This document shows, one piece after another, positions 1 to 8,524 of a stretch of DNA of 42,267 nt. Within the stretch, counting starts at the first letter, position 1. Every line of letters starts with the position of its first letter. Origin of the DNA: Deltaproteobacteria bacterium SM23_61 (GTDB lineage Bacteria; Desulfobacterota; SM23-61); contig LJUR01000023.1 in assembly GCA_001304105.1 (NCBI GenBank), positions 1-42,267 on the forward strand. Reading direction: 5' to 3'. The notes beneath the pieces were generated by a model. The model had not been told where the DNA came from. It saw only the letters and a list, made by a program, of their open reading frames with translations, and searched no databases. Made by a program: the position numbers and the translations under genes.

Positions 1-1
1 C

Positions 2-385
2 CGCGCCCCCACCCTCTGGTCCTTCGACATGAGTTATATGATGGGGGGCTCTCTCTATGTCCTGGGCTTCGCCTGGGTGCTTCGGGAGGATGGCAACGTC
101 CGGGTCGATATCCTCTCTTCCCGCCTTTCTCAGAAAACGCAGCTTTACATTAATCTCACCTTTACCATTCTCCTTTTCTTCCCCATGGCCGTTATGCTAC
201 TGGTCACCTCCTTGGAGCGGACCATTCATTCCTGGAGAATCCTGGAGAAAGCCTCTTACACCATATGGTACCCCCCCATCTACCCGCTCCGGACCATCCT
301 TTCCTTTGCCCTGCTCATCTGGTTCCTCCAGGGAATCGTCACTTTCTACCGGACGATTCAGAAATTAACCGGAGAAAAAACATGA
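2..385 (+). CDS. TRAP transporter small permease (DctQ type), 5' end missing
   Basis: This is the C-terminal 127 residues of the small membrane subunit of a TRAP transporter; the reading frame is open to the left edge, so the gene starts outside the window. The visible part holds two long hydrophobic segments (about window bases 145-225 and 290-350) and the loop with 'GNVRVDIL', which matches the 'E..VRVD.' motif typical of DctQ proteins. The family bridges the periplasmic solute receptor and the large permease and supports sodium-driven carboxylate import. Its stop codon overlaps the start of the large permease (ATGA), indicating translational coupling. The receptor gene (DctP type) is not seen and probably lies to the left. 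Confidence 0.85.
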   Translation, partial: RAPTLWSFDMSYMMGGSLYVLGFAWVLREDGNVRVDILSSRLSQKTQLYINLTFTILLFFPMAVMLLVTSLERTIHSWRILEKASYTIWYPPIYPLRTILSFALLIWFLQGIVTFYRTIQKLTGEKT

Positions 386-1722
386 TTGATGTAAGCCCGG
401 AGATCATCACCCTCCTCATGTTTATCCCCCTTCTGGTCTGCATCCTGCTGGGGTATCCCCTGGCGCTCGCCCTCGGCGGGATCGGGATGGCCGTCAGCCT
501 AATCTTCCAGCCCCCCGAGCAAACCTTCGCCGTTTTTTACAATCGAATCTGGGGGGTCATGATCGACTACACTTTTCTTGCAGTTCCCTTATTTATTTTC
601 ATGGGTTTGATGCTGGAGCAGTCGGGAGTCTCCGAGCGTCTCTTTGGGGCCATTTATCTTTGGATGGGCCCTATTCCCGGGGGGCTGGCCGTCGCCACGG
701 TGCTTCTGGGCACGATTCTGGCGGCTGCCGTGGGGATCATCGGTGCTTCCGTGGTGATGCTGGGGCTCATTGCCCTGCCGGCCATGCACGCCCGGGGCTA
801 CAAGAAGGAGCTGGCCTGCGGGTCGATCTGCGCCGGCGGGACTTTGGGGATTCTCATTCCCCCCAGCGTGATGCTCGTCATTTACGGGCCGGTGGCGGAT
901 ATCGGGGTAGGGCTGCTTTTCATGGCGGCCTTTATCCCGGGTTTTCTGCTCTCCGCTCTTTACATCGGCTATATCCTGACCGCCTGCCTCACCCATCCCG
1001 ACTGGGGGCCGGCCGCTCCGCCCGAGGAAAGACAAGTGCCCCTTTCCCATAAATTGAATGTTCTCATCAAATCTCTCCTCCCCACCCTATCCATCATTTT
1101 TGCAGTTCTGGGCACAATCTTCCTCGGGATCGCCGCTCCCACGGAGGCTGCTTCCGTAGGAGCGATCGCCACCGCGGTCCTTTGTGCAGCTTACCGACGT
1201 CTCGACCTGCAGGTTTTGAAGGGAACCCTCTACCAGACGATTAAGGTGACCAGCATGGTGATGATCATCGCCATGTGCGCCGGCATGTTCACCAGCACCT
1301 TTCTGGGACTGGGATGCGGCAAGGTGGTGGAAAATGCTGTTCTTTCCATTCCTTTTGGGCGGTGGGGCAGTTTTATCGTGATTCAACTCATCGTCTTTAC
1401 GCTGGGTATGTTCATCGACTGGATCGGCATCATCTTTATCATGATCCCCCTGGTGACTCCCATCGGGGAGGCTTTGGGCTTCAACAAACTCTGGTTTGCC
1501 ATGATGATTATCATCAATCTGCAGATGTCCTTTATGACCCCCCCCTTCGCCTATGCCCTGTTTTACCTGCGGGGAATCACCAAAGAAGAGTGGGGGATCG
1601 AAACCAACCATATTGTTCGGGGAGTCATTCCCTTTGTCCTTCTGGTTATGGCGGGGCTGATTTTATGCATTCTCTTTCCGGATATCATTCTCGGCCTGCC
1701 GAAATGGCTGGCCATGAGGTGA
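382..1722 (+). CDS. TRAP transporter large permease (DctM type)
   Basis: This 446-residue, almost wholly hydrophobic protein is the large subunit of a TRAP transporter, which carries out sodium-coupled uptake of an organic acid handed over by a periplasmic receptor. The length, the many membrane segments, the 'GILIPPS' turn and the 'EAASVGA' motif are typical of the DctM family. I chose the ATG that overlaps the stop of the preceding small permease, because the family starts immediately before its first membrane helix; a longer reading frame upstream would overlap the neighbour. The UxaA-family genes downstream suggest that the substrate is a sugar acid or hydroxy acid, but the exact ligand cannot be read from the permease. 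Confidence 0.93.
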   Translation: MIDVSPEIITLLMFIPLLVCILLGYPLALALGGIGMAVSLIFQPPEQTFAVFYNRIWGVMIDYTFLAVPLFIFMGLMLEQSGVSERLFGAIYLWMGPIPGGLAVATVLLGTILAAAVGIIGASVVMLGLIALPAMHARGYKKELACGSICAGGTLGILIPPSVMLVIYGPVADIGVGLLFMAAFIPGFLLSALYIGYILTACLTHPDWGPAAPPEERQVPLSHKLNVLIKSLLPTLSIIFAVLGTIFLGIAAPTEAASVGAIATAVLCAAYRRLDLQVLKGTLYQTIKVTSMVMIIAMCAGMFTSTFLGLGCGKVVENAVLSIPFGRWGSFIVIQLIVFTLGMFIDWIGIIFIMIPLVTPIGEALGFNKLWFAMMIIINLQMSFMTPPFAYALFYLRGITKEEWGIETNHIVRGVIPFVLLVMAGLILCILFPDIILGLPKWLAMR

Positions 1723-1876
1723 GGGGAAGATCGGCGCCGTAGCGGGGACCCCGGGGAAATCTCAAGGATGCGTCGAGGAAGTTGGCTCCGGCAAATGAAA
1801 GAAAGCCGGGAGCGCTGGGGCAGCCGGATGCGCTCCGGCATATAAGCGAACCGTGAGGATTCAGGAGGGAGGGCAT

Positions 1877-3160
1877 ATGGAATTTCAAGGATACCAGAGG
1901 TCCGATGGTTCCGTCGGAACCCGAAATAGGGTTGTGGTCATTCCCGGCGGAAGATGTGCGAATGAATTGGCCACGCGCATCGCCGACGGCGTTCCGGGGG
2001 TTTTCGCCCTCGTTCATAATCAACCCTGTATTCACCTCAAATCGGATAACCAGATGGCTCTCCGTGCGCTGACCGGAATGGGCCAAAATCCCAATACCGC
2101 CGCGGCCTTGGTGGTGGGCTTGGGCTGCGAGGGCTTATCCCTCGAAGAATTGACCGAAGGGATTCTCCAGACCCGGAAGCGGGTGGAGCTCCTGACCATC
2201 GCCAAGGAAGGAAATTACCAGGCGGCGCTGGAAAAAGGGCTGCGGATCGCCAGGGAGATGGTTGCCGAGACCTCCCTGCTTAAAAGACAGCCTTTCGATC
2301 TGAGCCACCTGACCCTTGGCCTGAAATGCGGCGGGTCGGATGCCACATCGGCCCTGGCCTGTAACCCCGTTGCCGGTTGGGCAGCGGATAAAATCATTGC
2401 CGCGGGAGGAAGGGCTCTCTTCACGGAAACGGCCGAAATCATCGGGGCGGAACACATCCTGGGAAAGCGGGCTGAGGATCAAAAGACGGCGGAGTGTTTG
2501 TATGCCATGGTCAATCGTCTGGAAAAGAGAATCCGGGAGGCGGGGGTAGACATCCGGGGTTCCGAGCCGACCCCGGGGAACATCCAGGGAGGCCTTACGA
2601 CCCTGGAGGAAAAGTCCCTCGGGGCCATAGCCAAATCCGGGAGCGCACCCCTGCGCGGGGTTCTGGAGTGGGCCGAGCGACCCGAAGGGAAGGGCCTCTT
2701 CTTTATGGACGGCTCGGCAAATACCCCCCAGGTAACCTTGGGCTTGGCGGCTGCAGGGGCTCAGGTAATGACCTTCGGCTTTGGCGGAGGGCTGCCGGCG
2801 CGATTCCGCTACCTGCCGGCGTTAAGTGGAGGCAGCCTGCCCATCCTCCCCACCCTAAAGATTTTGGGAAACCCGATGGATGCCGGAGAAAAAGAGCACT
2901 TCGATACATACGTCGGCACCATCATCGAGGGGAAAGAAGGCATCGCCCAAGCTGGAGAAAAGCTCCTCCAGGAGATTTTGGCGGTTGCTTCGGGGAAACC
3001 AACCAAGCTGGAAGCTGGAGAATATGGGCAGCCCCTACCGGGAAGTGATGGAAATCTACCAAACGGGCCCGACCTTATGAATGGAGAGAAAGCCCGCCCC
3101 AAAAATCACCCCCCCGCAGCCCGGGTTTCTTGGGCTGCACCTTCATCCGGAGGAAGGTAG
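1877..3160 (+). CDS. UxaA-family dehydratase/lyase large subunit, copy 1, C-terminus frameshifted
   Basis: This protein is homologous to the C-terminal (large) part of altronate dehydratase UxaA, a family that also includes galactarate dehydratase and the large subunit of (2R)-sulfolactate sulfo-lyase. Supporting motifs are the N-terminal 'GYQRSDGSVGTRN' stretch, 'GLGCEG', 'LGLKCGGSDATS' and 'EEKSLGAIAKSGS'. These enzymes remove water or sulfite from hydroxy acids using a metal centre. The ATG at 1877 follows a good Shine-Dalgarno (ggaggg). The last roughly 45 codons do not look like the family: removing one G from the GGG at 3026-3028 restores a normal ending ('SPYREVMEIYQTGPTL') with a stop at 3078-3080. 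The annotated end is therefore probably the product of a one-base indel. Confidence 0.85.
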   Translation: MEFQGYQRSDGSVGTRNRVVVIPGGRCANELATRIADGVPGVFALVHNQPCIHLKSDNQMALRALTGMGQNPNTAAALVVGLGCEGLSLEELTEGILQTRKRVELLTIAKEGNYQAALEKGLRIAREMVAETSLLKRQPFDLSHLTLGLKCGGSDATSALACNPVAGWAADKIIAAGGRALFTETAEIIGAEHILGKRAEDQKTAECLYAMVNRLEKRIREAGVDIRGSEPTPGNIQGGLTTLEEKSLGAIAKSGSAPLRGVLEWAERPEGKGLFFMDGSANTPQVTLGLAAAGAQVMTFGFGGGLPARFRYLPALSGGSLPILPTLKILGNPMDAGEKEHFDTYVGTIIEGKEGIAQAGEKLLQEILAVASGKPTKLEAGEYGQPLPGSDGNLPNGPDLMNGEKARPKNHPPAARVSWAAPSSGGR

Positions 3161-3183
3161 GATTTCGCTGAAAGGAGGCAATC

Positions 3184-3495
3184 ATGAAAAGATCCATTCG
3201 GATGAACCCTTCTGACAACGTGACCACTGCCCTGGCCAATCTCGATGCGGGAGAAACCATTCAAGTGGTTTCGGCATCCCAAGAACCGCTGGAGCAATTA
3301 AAAGCTCTCCAGCCAATTTCTTTCGGACATAAAATCGCTTTGAACAAGATAGAAAAAGGAAGCAACATCGTCAAATATGGGGAAGTGATCGGAATCGCCA
3401 CGCAATCCATCGAAAAAGGAAATCATGTTCACGTCCACAACGTGGAAAGTGCCCGGATACAAATGCCCAAAGCGGTACGCGAAAGGAAGGGGTGA
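3184..3495 (+). CDS. UxaA-family small subunit, SAF domain
   Basis: This 103-residue protein matches the N-terminal SAF domain of altronate/galactarate dehydratases, which exists as a separate small subunit in split enzymes such as sulfolactate sulfo-lyase (SuyA with SuyB). The motif 'GNHVHVHNVES' near residues 80-90 is the characteristic His-containing loop, and 'KIALNKIEKGSNIVKYGEVIG' region residues are also typical. A clear ribosome-binding site (aaaggagg) lies just before the ATG. The gene sits between two different large-subunit genes and is followed after four bases by the second one, so it probably partners at least that copy. The substrate is not determined by sequence. Confidence 0.85.
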   Translation: MKRSIRMNPSDNVTTALANLDAGETIQVVSASQEPLEQLKALQPISFGHKIALNKIEKGSNIVKYGEVIGIATQSIEKGNHVHVHNVESARIQMPKAVRERKG

Positions 3496-3499
3496 GCTT

Positions 3500-4678
3500 A
3501 TGGCCTTCCTGGGATACGAAAGACCGGACGGAACCGCGGGGGTGCGCAATCATCTTCTGGTGATGGCCGTAGGCCAGTGCATCGAGCCTGTCGCCCAAAA
3601 GATTGCCGCAGGCACGGAGGGGGCAGTCGCCGTGACCCAGCATTACACCTGCCTCAAAGAGGGGAACGAAACCATTCTCCATACCTTGGTCGGTGTCGGG
3701 CAGAACCCCAATGTAGCCGCGGTGCTGGTCGTGGGAATGGGTTGCGAAAGCCTGAACGCCCAGTTGGTGGGTACCGCCATCGCCGAGTCGGGTAAGCCCG
3801 TGGAATGGATTGTATGCCAGGATTTGGGCGGGACACGCAGAACCATTACCCGCGGCAAGGAGATCCTTTCCACGATGGCCCACCATGCCCAAAACTTGAA
3901 ACGGAAGGAATTGGACGACCGCAAGCTCATCGTGGGCATGAAATGCGGCGGTTCAGATACCACCATGGGATTGGCGGCCAACCCCGCCATCGGGGCCGCC
4001 GCGGACCTGATTGTGGATGCCGGCGGTTCGGCTTTCCTCATAGAACCCATCGAAGCCGTGGGGGCCGAGCCGGTCCTGGCCCGGAGGGCGGTCAACGAGG
4101 AAGTCAGGAAACAGATCTTTCAGATGGTCGCGAACGAGGAAAAGCGATTCCGGGTTCCCGGCTGTGAAATGGAATTCATGTGCCAGGGCAACGTGGACGG
4201 CGGCCTCACCTCGATCGAGGAAAAATCCCTGGGGGCCATCCACAAATCGGGAAGCAGGCCGATCCAGGGGGTCCTGGAATTCAGCCAGCGACGGGTGCAA
4301 AAAGTCCCCGGACCGGGTTTTTACCTCCAGGACGGTACCCATTATGACAACATGGCTTTTTCCATCATGGCTGCCGCCGGCGCGCAGATCATCGTCTTTT
4401 CCACGGGCCGGGGAGCCACGCTGGGTCATGCCATCTTGCCCATGATTCATGTTTGCAGCCATCCGGAAACTTACCAAAAAATGCAGGAGGACATGGACAT
4501 CAACGCGGGGACCATTGTGGAAGGCAAGGAATCCGTAAAGCAGGTGGGAAGGCGGATTTTTGAGGAGATTCGGGCGGTGGCTTCAGGAAAGCTGACCAAG
4601 GCCGAAGCCTTTGGCTATGACAGCTTTTCGGTCTATTTCCGCGACCCCCGGCTTGACAGGCTCCTGGGAATAGGCTGA
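3500..4678 (+). CDS. UxaA-family dehydratase/lyase large subunit, copy 2
   Basis: This 392-residue protein is a second large subunit of the altronate dehydratase/sulfolactate sulfo-lyase family. It has the same signature motifs as copy 1 ('GYERPDGTAGVRN', 'GMGCES', 'GMKCGGSDTTMG', 'EEKSLGAIHKSGS') and ends normally with a YFRDP-containing tail. The ATG at 3500 lies four bases after the SAF subunit stop and is preceded by 'aaggaagggg'; longer versions of the frame would run inside the SAF gene. Known split enzymes need one small and one large subunit, so this copy together with the preceding SAF protein is the most likely complete enzyme. Whether it is a sugar-acid dehydratase or a sulfo-lyase cannot be decided here. 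Confidence 0.88.
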   Translation: MAFLGYERPDGTAGVRNHLLVMAVGQCIEPVAQKIAAGTEGAVAVTQHYTCLKEGNETILHTLVGVGQNPNVAAVLVVGMGCESLNAQLVGTAIAESGKPVEWIVCQDLGGTRRTITRGKEILSTMAHHAQNLKRKELDDRKLIVGMKCGGSDTTMGLAANPAIGAAADLIVDAGGSAFLIEPIEAVGAEPVLARRAVNEEVRKQIFQMVANEEKRFRVPGCEMEFMCQGNVDGGLTSIEEKSLGAIHKSGSRPIQGVLEFSQRRVQKVPGPGFYLQDGTHYDNMAFSIMAAAGAQIIVFSTGRGATLGHAILPMIHVCSHPETYQKMQEDMDINAGTIVEGKESVKQVGRRIFEEIRAVASGKLTKAEAFGYDSFSVYFRDPRLDRLLGIG

Positions 4679-4786
4679 TACCCGACCGATTTGATCCGCT
4701 TCGTCTGCTTGACTGGCCCCCCATCTAATGGCCAGGAAGTTCGTTCAGAATTGCAGATTGATTCGAATCTTTAAGAGGAGGCAGCG

Positions 4787-5737
4787 TTGCCAAAAGACCT
4801 GATTACCGGTGGTCTGGGATTCCTGGGGCGGGCTTTGGCCCGAAAGCTCGTTGAGATGGGGAAAGAGGTGGTGGTTTTCGATGTGGTCGAAGAGCCCAAA
4901 TGGGAAGGCCATGGGAAAGAGAAAGTAAAAACGATTCGTGGAGATATCGTTCATCTTCCCCTTATTCTCGAGGCCCTAAAGGCTCAGGAGATAGAAACGA
5001 TCTACCACGCGGGCGCGCTCCTCCCCCCGGTCAGCGAACAGAACCTCCATACCGCTTTTGCGGTAAATGTTCAGGGTACGGTCAACGTCCTGGAAGCCGC
5101 CCGGTTGGGGAGAGTGCCAAAGGTAATTTTCGTGAGCACGATTGCCACCTACGGCCTTGGCCTTCCTCCGGTGGTGAACGAGGATATCCCCCAGCGGCCC
5201 AGAAATATGTATGGGACCACCAAGGTCTGCGGCGAGCGACTGGGGGAGCAGTACCATCGCCGGCACGGGGTGAACTTCCGGGCGGTCCGATTTCCACCCA
5301 TCCTGGGAGCCGGCCGCAGGGACACTGCCCCCAGTGCCTTCAGTTATTTGGCCATACGAGAGCCGGCACTGGGACGCCCTTATACCATCTATGTCGAAAG
5401 GAAGGACAGCATCCCCGTTCTTTATATCCAAGATGCCGTGCAGGGTCTCATTTCCTTGAATGGGGCGGAGGAAAGCCGGCTGAAACGGAGGGTTTACAAC
5501 ATCCACGGCTTCTCCCTCTCAGCGGGAGACCTGGCGGAGATGGTGAAAAAACACATCCCCGCGGCGCAAATCAGTTTCCAGCCCGATCCCGCCATCATGG
5601 ATATCATCCGCGGTTGGCCGGTCCTCGATGACTCTCGCGCCCGGCAGGAATGGGGGTGGCAGCCCGAATATTTATTGGAAGGCTCAGTTAAAGACTTCCT
5701 CTCGGAGGTGCGGGCCAATCCTTCTGCCTACCCATAG
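4787..5737 (+). CDS. NAD-dependent epimerase/dehydratase (extended SDR)
   Basis: This is a 316-residue extended short-chain dehydrogenase/reductase with an N-terminal Rossmann motif (GGLGFLG, residues 8-14), a catalytic Ser/Thr region ('VSTIATYG') and the YxxxK motif ('YGTTK'). Such proteins epimerise or oxidise sugars and sugar acids; some relatives oxidise L-threonine. The start is a TTG preceded by a strong Shine-Dalgarno (gaggagg), and there is no ATG that keeps the dinucleotide-binding motif. It follows the UxaA-family genes in the same direction after about 100 bases, so it may handle the same imported acid. The precise substrate is unknown. Confidence 0.85.
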   Translation: MPKDLITGGLGFLGRALARKLVEMGKEVVVFDVVEEPKWEGHGKEKVKTIRGDIVHLPLILEALKAQEIETIYHAGALLPPVSEQNLHTAFAVNVQGTVNVLEAARLGRVPKVIFVSTIATYGLGLPPVVNEDIPQRPRNMYGTTKVCGERLGEQYHRRHGVNFRAVRFPPILGAGRRDTAPSAFSYLAIREPALGRPYTIYVERKDSIPVLYIQDAVQGLISLNGAEESRLKRRVYNIHGFSLSAGDLAEMVKKHIPAAQISFQPDPAIMDIIRGWPVLDDSRARQEWGWQPEYLLEGSVKDFLSEVRANPSAYP

Positions 5738-5747
5738 TCTGCTAAAA

Positions 5748-5782
5748 AGTTTCCAATTTGAAACTGTTTCATTTAGAAGTTT
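5748..5782. promoter_or_regulatory. Palindromic candidate enhancer (UAS) for a sigma-54 activator
   Basis: The sequence AGTTTC, six bases, GAAACT (5748-5765) is a perfect inverted repeat, followed by two further GTTTC cores (5766-5770 and about 5778-5782). It lies roughly 120-150 bases upstream of the sigma-54 promoter, the usual distance for binding sites of NtrC-type activators. This role is inferred from position and symmetry; the activator gene is not in the window. Confidence 0.45.
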
Positions 5783-5881
5783 CGCTTATGTAACATTACA
5801 CCTTTTCTCTTTTCCACCCCCCTCCTTCTAATTATTCAACAATTACAAATACTTAGCATCTCTACCCCCTGGACCTTTCCC

Positions 5882-5896
5882 TGGCACTTTTTTTGC
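5882..5896 (+). promoter_or_regulatory. Sigma-54 (-24/-12) promoter upstream of the CODH genes
   Basis: The sequence TGGCAC, five T, TTGC matches the sigma-54 consensus exactly, including the invariant GG and GC dinucleotides separated by ten bases. The predicted transcript would start near 5908 and read into the NifX-like gene, cooS and the small gene behind it. The surroundings (5738-6079) contain no convincing gene, which fits a regulatory region. Confirmation needs transcript start mapping. Confidence 0.75.
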
Positions 5897-6079
5897 CCTA
5901 TGAATACATGGGTCTTCTCCCGATCGAGCCGGTGATTTCGGCCGATTTCCCATCTGCCGGGATACGAGCTGCCAATGCAGGAAGGATTCGAGGGGCCCGA
6001 GGGCGCGCATCCCTTGGGCGGAGAATATTTCCGCACCCTTTCCACCTACTCGCTTGGAAGAAGAAACAAATGGATTGAC

Positions 6080-6487
6080 ATGAAAATCGCCATCGCCCTC
6101 TTTGGGAGCAAGGTTTCGCCCCGATTTGACCTATCCCCTGAATTCTTGGTGATTACGGTGGAGAACCGGAAGGTAATCCATCAAGAGAGGATCTCCACCC
6201 AAAGGCTCGACATTCCCCAGCGGATGGAACAGCTGTCTTTGAGCGGGGTGAAGAAGCTCATCTGCGGAGGGATCCACGATTTCAGCCTGGAGGAGTTGAG
6301 AAATATGGGCATCGATGTCTTTTACAATGTGATCGGCGAAGCGGAGATCGCTCTCACCCTTTGTCTCAACGGAGAGCTCCAGCCTGGTTCGCAATGTGAA
6401 AAAAGAAAAAGGATGGCCAATTTGCCAGAAGGGGTTGGTGCCAGGAGGCATAAACGGTCCTCCGGTACCGGCCAGCACAATCGCTGA
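6080..6487 (+). CDS. NifX/NifB-type dinitrogenase cofactor family protein
   Basis: This small protein (135 residues) belongs to the dinitrogenase iron-molybdenum cofactor biosynthesis family: it begins with the typical 'MKIAIALFG..VSPRFDLSPEF' strand and continues with 'VKKLICGGI' and a region around 'GIDVFYNVIGEAEIAL'. Members without a nitrogenase context are thought to bind or carry Fe-S or metal clusters. The family fold ends near 'LNGELQPGSQC'; the remaining roughly 25 basic residues look like an unstructured tail or read-through. The ATG was chosen because the family begins exactly there, although its ribosome-binding site is weak and an in-frame ATG exists at 5975. It is the first gene behind the sigma-54 promoter and lies 70 bases before cooS, suggesting a role in CODH cluster supply. 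Confidence 0.75.
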   Translation: MKIAIALFGSKVSPRFDLSPEFLVITVENRKVIHQERISTQRLDIPQRMEQLSLSGVKKLICGGIHDFSLEELRNMGIDVFYNVIGEAEIALTLCLNGELQPGSQCEKRKRMANLPEGVGARRHKRSSGTGQHNR

Positions 6488-6556
6488 ACCAATGAATGCT
6501 TCCCCCAGCGGAAATGCTCTGTTGGTCTTCAAAAAACCACATAAAAGGAGGAGGGA

Positions 6557-8524
6557 ATGCCAGAATTCGCGGAAAAGACTTTGGATCCAGCCAGCGTAAA
6601 AATGCTGGAAAAGGCGGTGGCGGAGAAGATCAGCACCGCCTTCGAACGAGCCGAAGAGATGAAACCCTGTCCCATCGGGGCCGAGGGGAACTGCTGCAAG
6701 AATTGCGGCATGGGGCCCTGCCGGGTTCCTGCTCCGAAGAAAAAAGCCGAAAGCGCCGCGGAAAAAGCCAAGCGGCGGGGAGTCTGCGGGGCAACCGCGG
6801 AAACCATCTCGGCGCGCAATTTTATCCGCATGATTGCCGGCGGCGCGGCGGCTCATTCGGACCACGGGAGAGGAGTGGCCGAAACCTTCCTGGCCGCGGC
6901 CCGGGGGAACGCGCCGGGGTACGAAATCAAGGATGAGCAGAAACTCTACCAGCTCGCCATGGATTTTGGGGTGGAAGTAGGGGATCGGCCCATCCGGGAG
7001 ATCGCGGTGGAAGTGGGCGAGAAGGCTTTGGCCGAATTCGGCCGGCAGGAAGGGGAGGTTATTTTTTTGAAAAGAGCGCCGCTGAAGCGTCAGGATCTGT
7101 GGCGGAAGTTGGGAGTCGCTCCCCGCGGAGTGGACCGGGAAGTCGTGGAAATCATGCACCGAACCCACATCGGGGTTGACCAGGATTACAAAAACCTTCT
7201 TTTGCAAGGGACCCGGACGGCCCTCGCAGACGGGTGGGGCGGATCTATGATCGCCACCGAGCTTCAGGATATCCTTTTTGGGACGCCCGTCCCGATCCTG
7301 GGGAAAGTGAACCTGGGCGTCTTGAAGAAGGATGAAGTGAATATCATCATCCATGGTCATGAACCCCTGCTTTCGGAGATGATCGTCGTCGCTTCCCAGG
7401 ATCCCGAAATATTGAAGCTGGCCAAAGCCAAGGGTGCCAAGGGAATCAACTTGTCCGGGATTTGTTGCACGGCCAACGAAATCCTCATGCGCCACGGGGT
7501 TCCTCTGGCCGGGAATTTTCTCCAGCAGGAACTGGCGATCGTCACCGGAGCCGTGGACGCCATGGTGGTGGATATCCAGTGCATCATGCAGTCGATTGCC
7601 GATGTGGCCCAATGCTACCACACCAAAATTATCACCACCGCCCCGAAGGCCAAAATACCGGGGGCCGAGCACATCGAGTTCAGCGAGCATCATGCCATGG
7701 AATCGGCGAAAAAGATCGTTCGAGCGGCGGTGGAGAATTTTCCCCGCCGGGGAAAGAATATCGATATTCCCGAAGAAAAAACCGACCTCGTCGCGGGCTT
7801 CAGCCACGAGACGATCAATTACCTGCTCGGCGGTCTCTTCCGGGCTTCCTACCGTCCCCTGAATGACAACATCATCAACGGGAGAATCCGGGGAATCGCC
7901 GGGGTCGTGGGATGCAACAATGCCCGGGTAAAACACGATGAAGCCCACGTAACCATGGTGAAAGAACTGATCAAAAACGATGTCATCGTCCTCCAGACCG
8001 GTTGCAGCGCCATGGCCTGCGCCAAAGCCGGCCTGCTGGCTCCGGAAGCGGCCCGTCTCTATGCCGGGGGTGGATTGGCCGAGGTCTGCGAGGCGGTCGG
8101 GATTCCCCCGGTCTTGCACCTGGGTTCCTGCGTGGACAATTCCCGGATCCTCATGGCCGCCACGGCGGTGGTCAAAGACGGAGGGTTGGGAGACGACATC
8201 AGCGACCTTCCGGCCGCCGGCGCCGCCCCGGAGTGGATGAGCGAAAAGGCCATCTCCATCGGGCACTATTTCGTCTCTTCCGGGGTTTTCACGGTATTCG
8301 GGGTCACCTGGCCGACCCTGGGAAGCGAAGAGCTCACCCGCCACCTCTTCAAGGATTTCGAAGAGATGCTGGGTGGGATGTGGGCCTTCGAGCCCGATCC
8401 GGTAAAAGCCGCCCAGCTCATGATCGCCCATATCGATAAGAAGCGCCGGGCCCTGGGCCTGGACAAGAAGCGGGAGCGGGTTCTTTACGATATGGCCATG
8501 CGGCGGGAGCTCGAGGCCGTTTAG
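6557..8524 (+). CDS. cooS: Ni-Fe carbon monoxide dehydrogenase catalytic subunit
   Basis: This 655-residue protein is a full-length anaerobic CO dehydrogenase, catalysing reversible oxidation of CO to CO2. All metal ligands are visible: cysteines 38 and 46 for the inter-subunit D cluster, 47, 50, 55 and 77 for the B cluster, and His268 (in HGHEP), Cys304 (GICCTANE), Cys342 (DIQC), Cys453 (GCNNAR), Cys483 (TGCSAMACAK) and Cys525 (GSCVDNSR) for the Ni-Fe C cluster. The ATG follows an excellent Shine-Dalgarno (aaggaggaggg). The DUF1858-like gene begins directly at its stop codon. The gene is near cooC and cooT, but no acetyl-CoA synthase, CooF or hydrogenase is in the window, so the physiological partner is open. 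Confidence 0.97.
   Translation: MPEFAEKTLDPASVKMLEKAVAEKISTAFERAEEMKPCPIGAEGNCCKNCGMGPCRVPAPKKKAESAAEKAKRRGVCGATAETISARNFIRMIAGGAAAHSDHGRGVAETFLAAARGNAPGYEIKDEQKLYQLAMDFGVEVGDRPIREIAVEVGEKALAEFGRQEGEVIFLKRAPLKRQDLWRKLGVAPRGVDREVVEIMHRTHIGVDQDYKNLLLQGTRTALADGWGGSMIATELQDILFGTPVPILGKVNLGVLKKDEVNIIIHGHEPLLSEMIVVASQDPEILKLAKAKGAKGINLSGICCTANEILMRHGVPLAGNFLQQELAIVTGAVDAMVVDIQCIMQSIADVAQCYHTKIITTAPKAKIPGAEHIEFSEHHAMESAKKIVRAAVENFPRRGKNIDIPEEKTDLVAGFSHETINYLLGGLFRASYRPLNDNIINGRIRGIAGVVGCNNARVKHDEAHVTMVKELIKNDVIVLQTGCSAMACAKAGLLAPEAARLYAGGGLAEVCEAVGIPPVLHLGSCVDNSRILMAATAVVKDGGLGDDISDLPAAGAAPEWMSEKAISIGHYFVSSGVFTVFGVTWPTLGSEELTRHLFKDFEEMLGGMWAFEPDPVKAAQLMIAHIDKKRRALGLDKKRERVLYDMAMRRELEAV

Noticed and set aside
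5893-6078. Open frame between the sigma-54 promoter and the NifX-like gene
   Set aside because: No ribosome-binding site or similarity; it is more likely the untranslated leader.
6131-8431. 766-codon open frame on the minus strand
   Set aside because: It lies fully antisense to cooS, whose ligand residues are all intact, and its product has no recognisable domain; it is a by-product of GC-rich codon usage.
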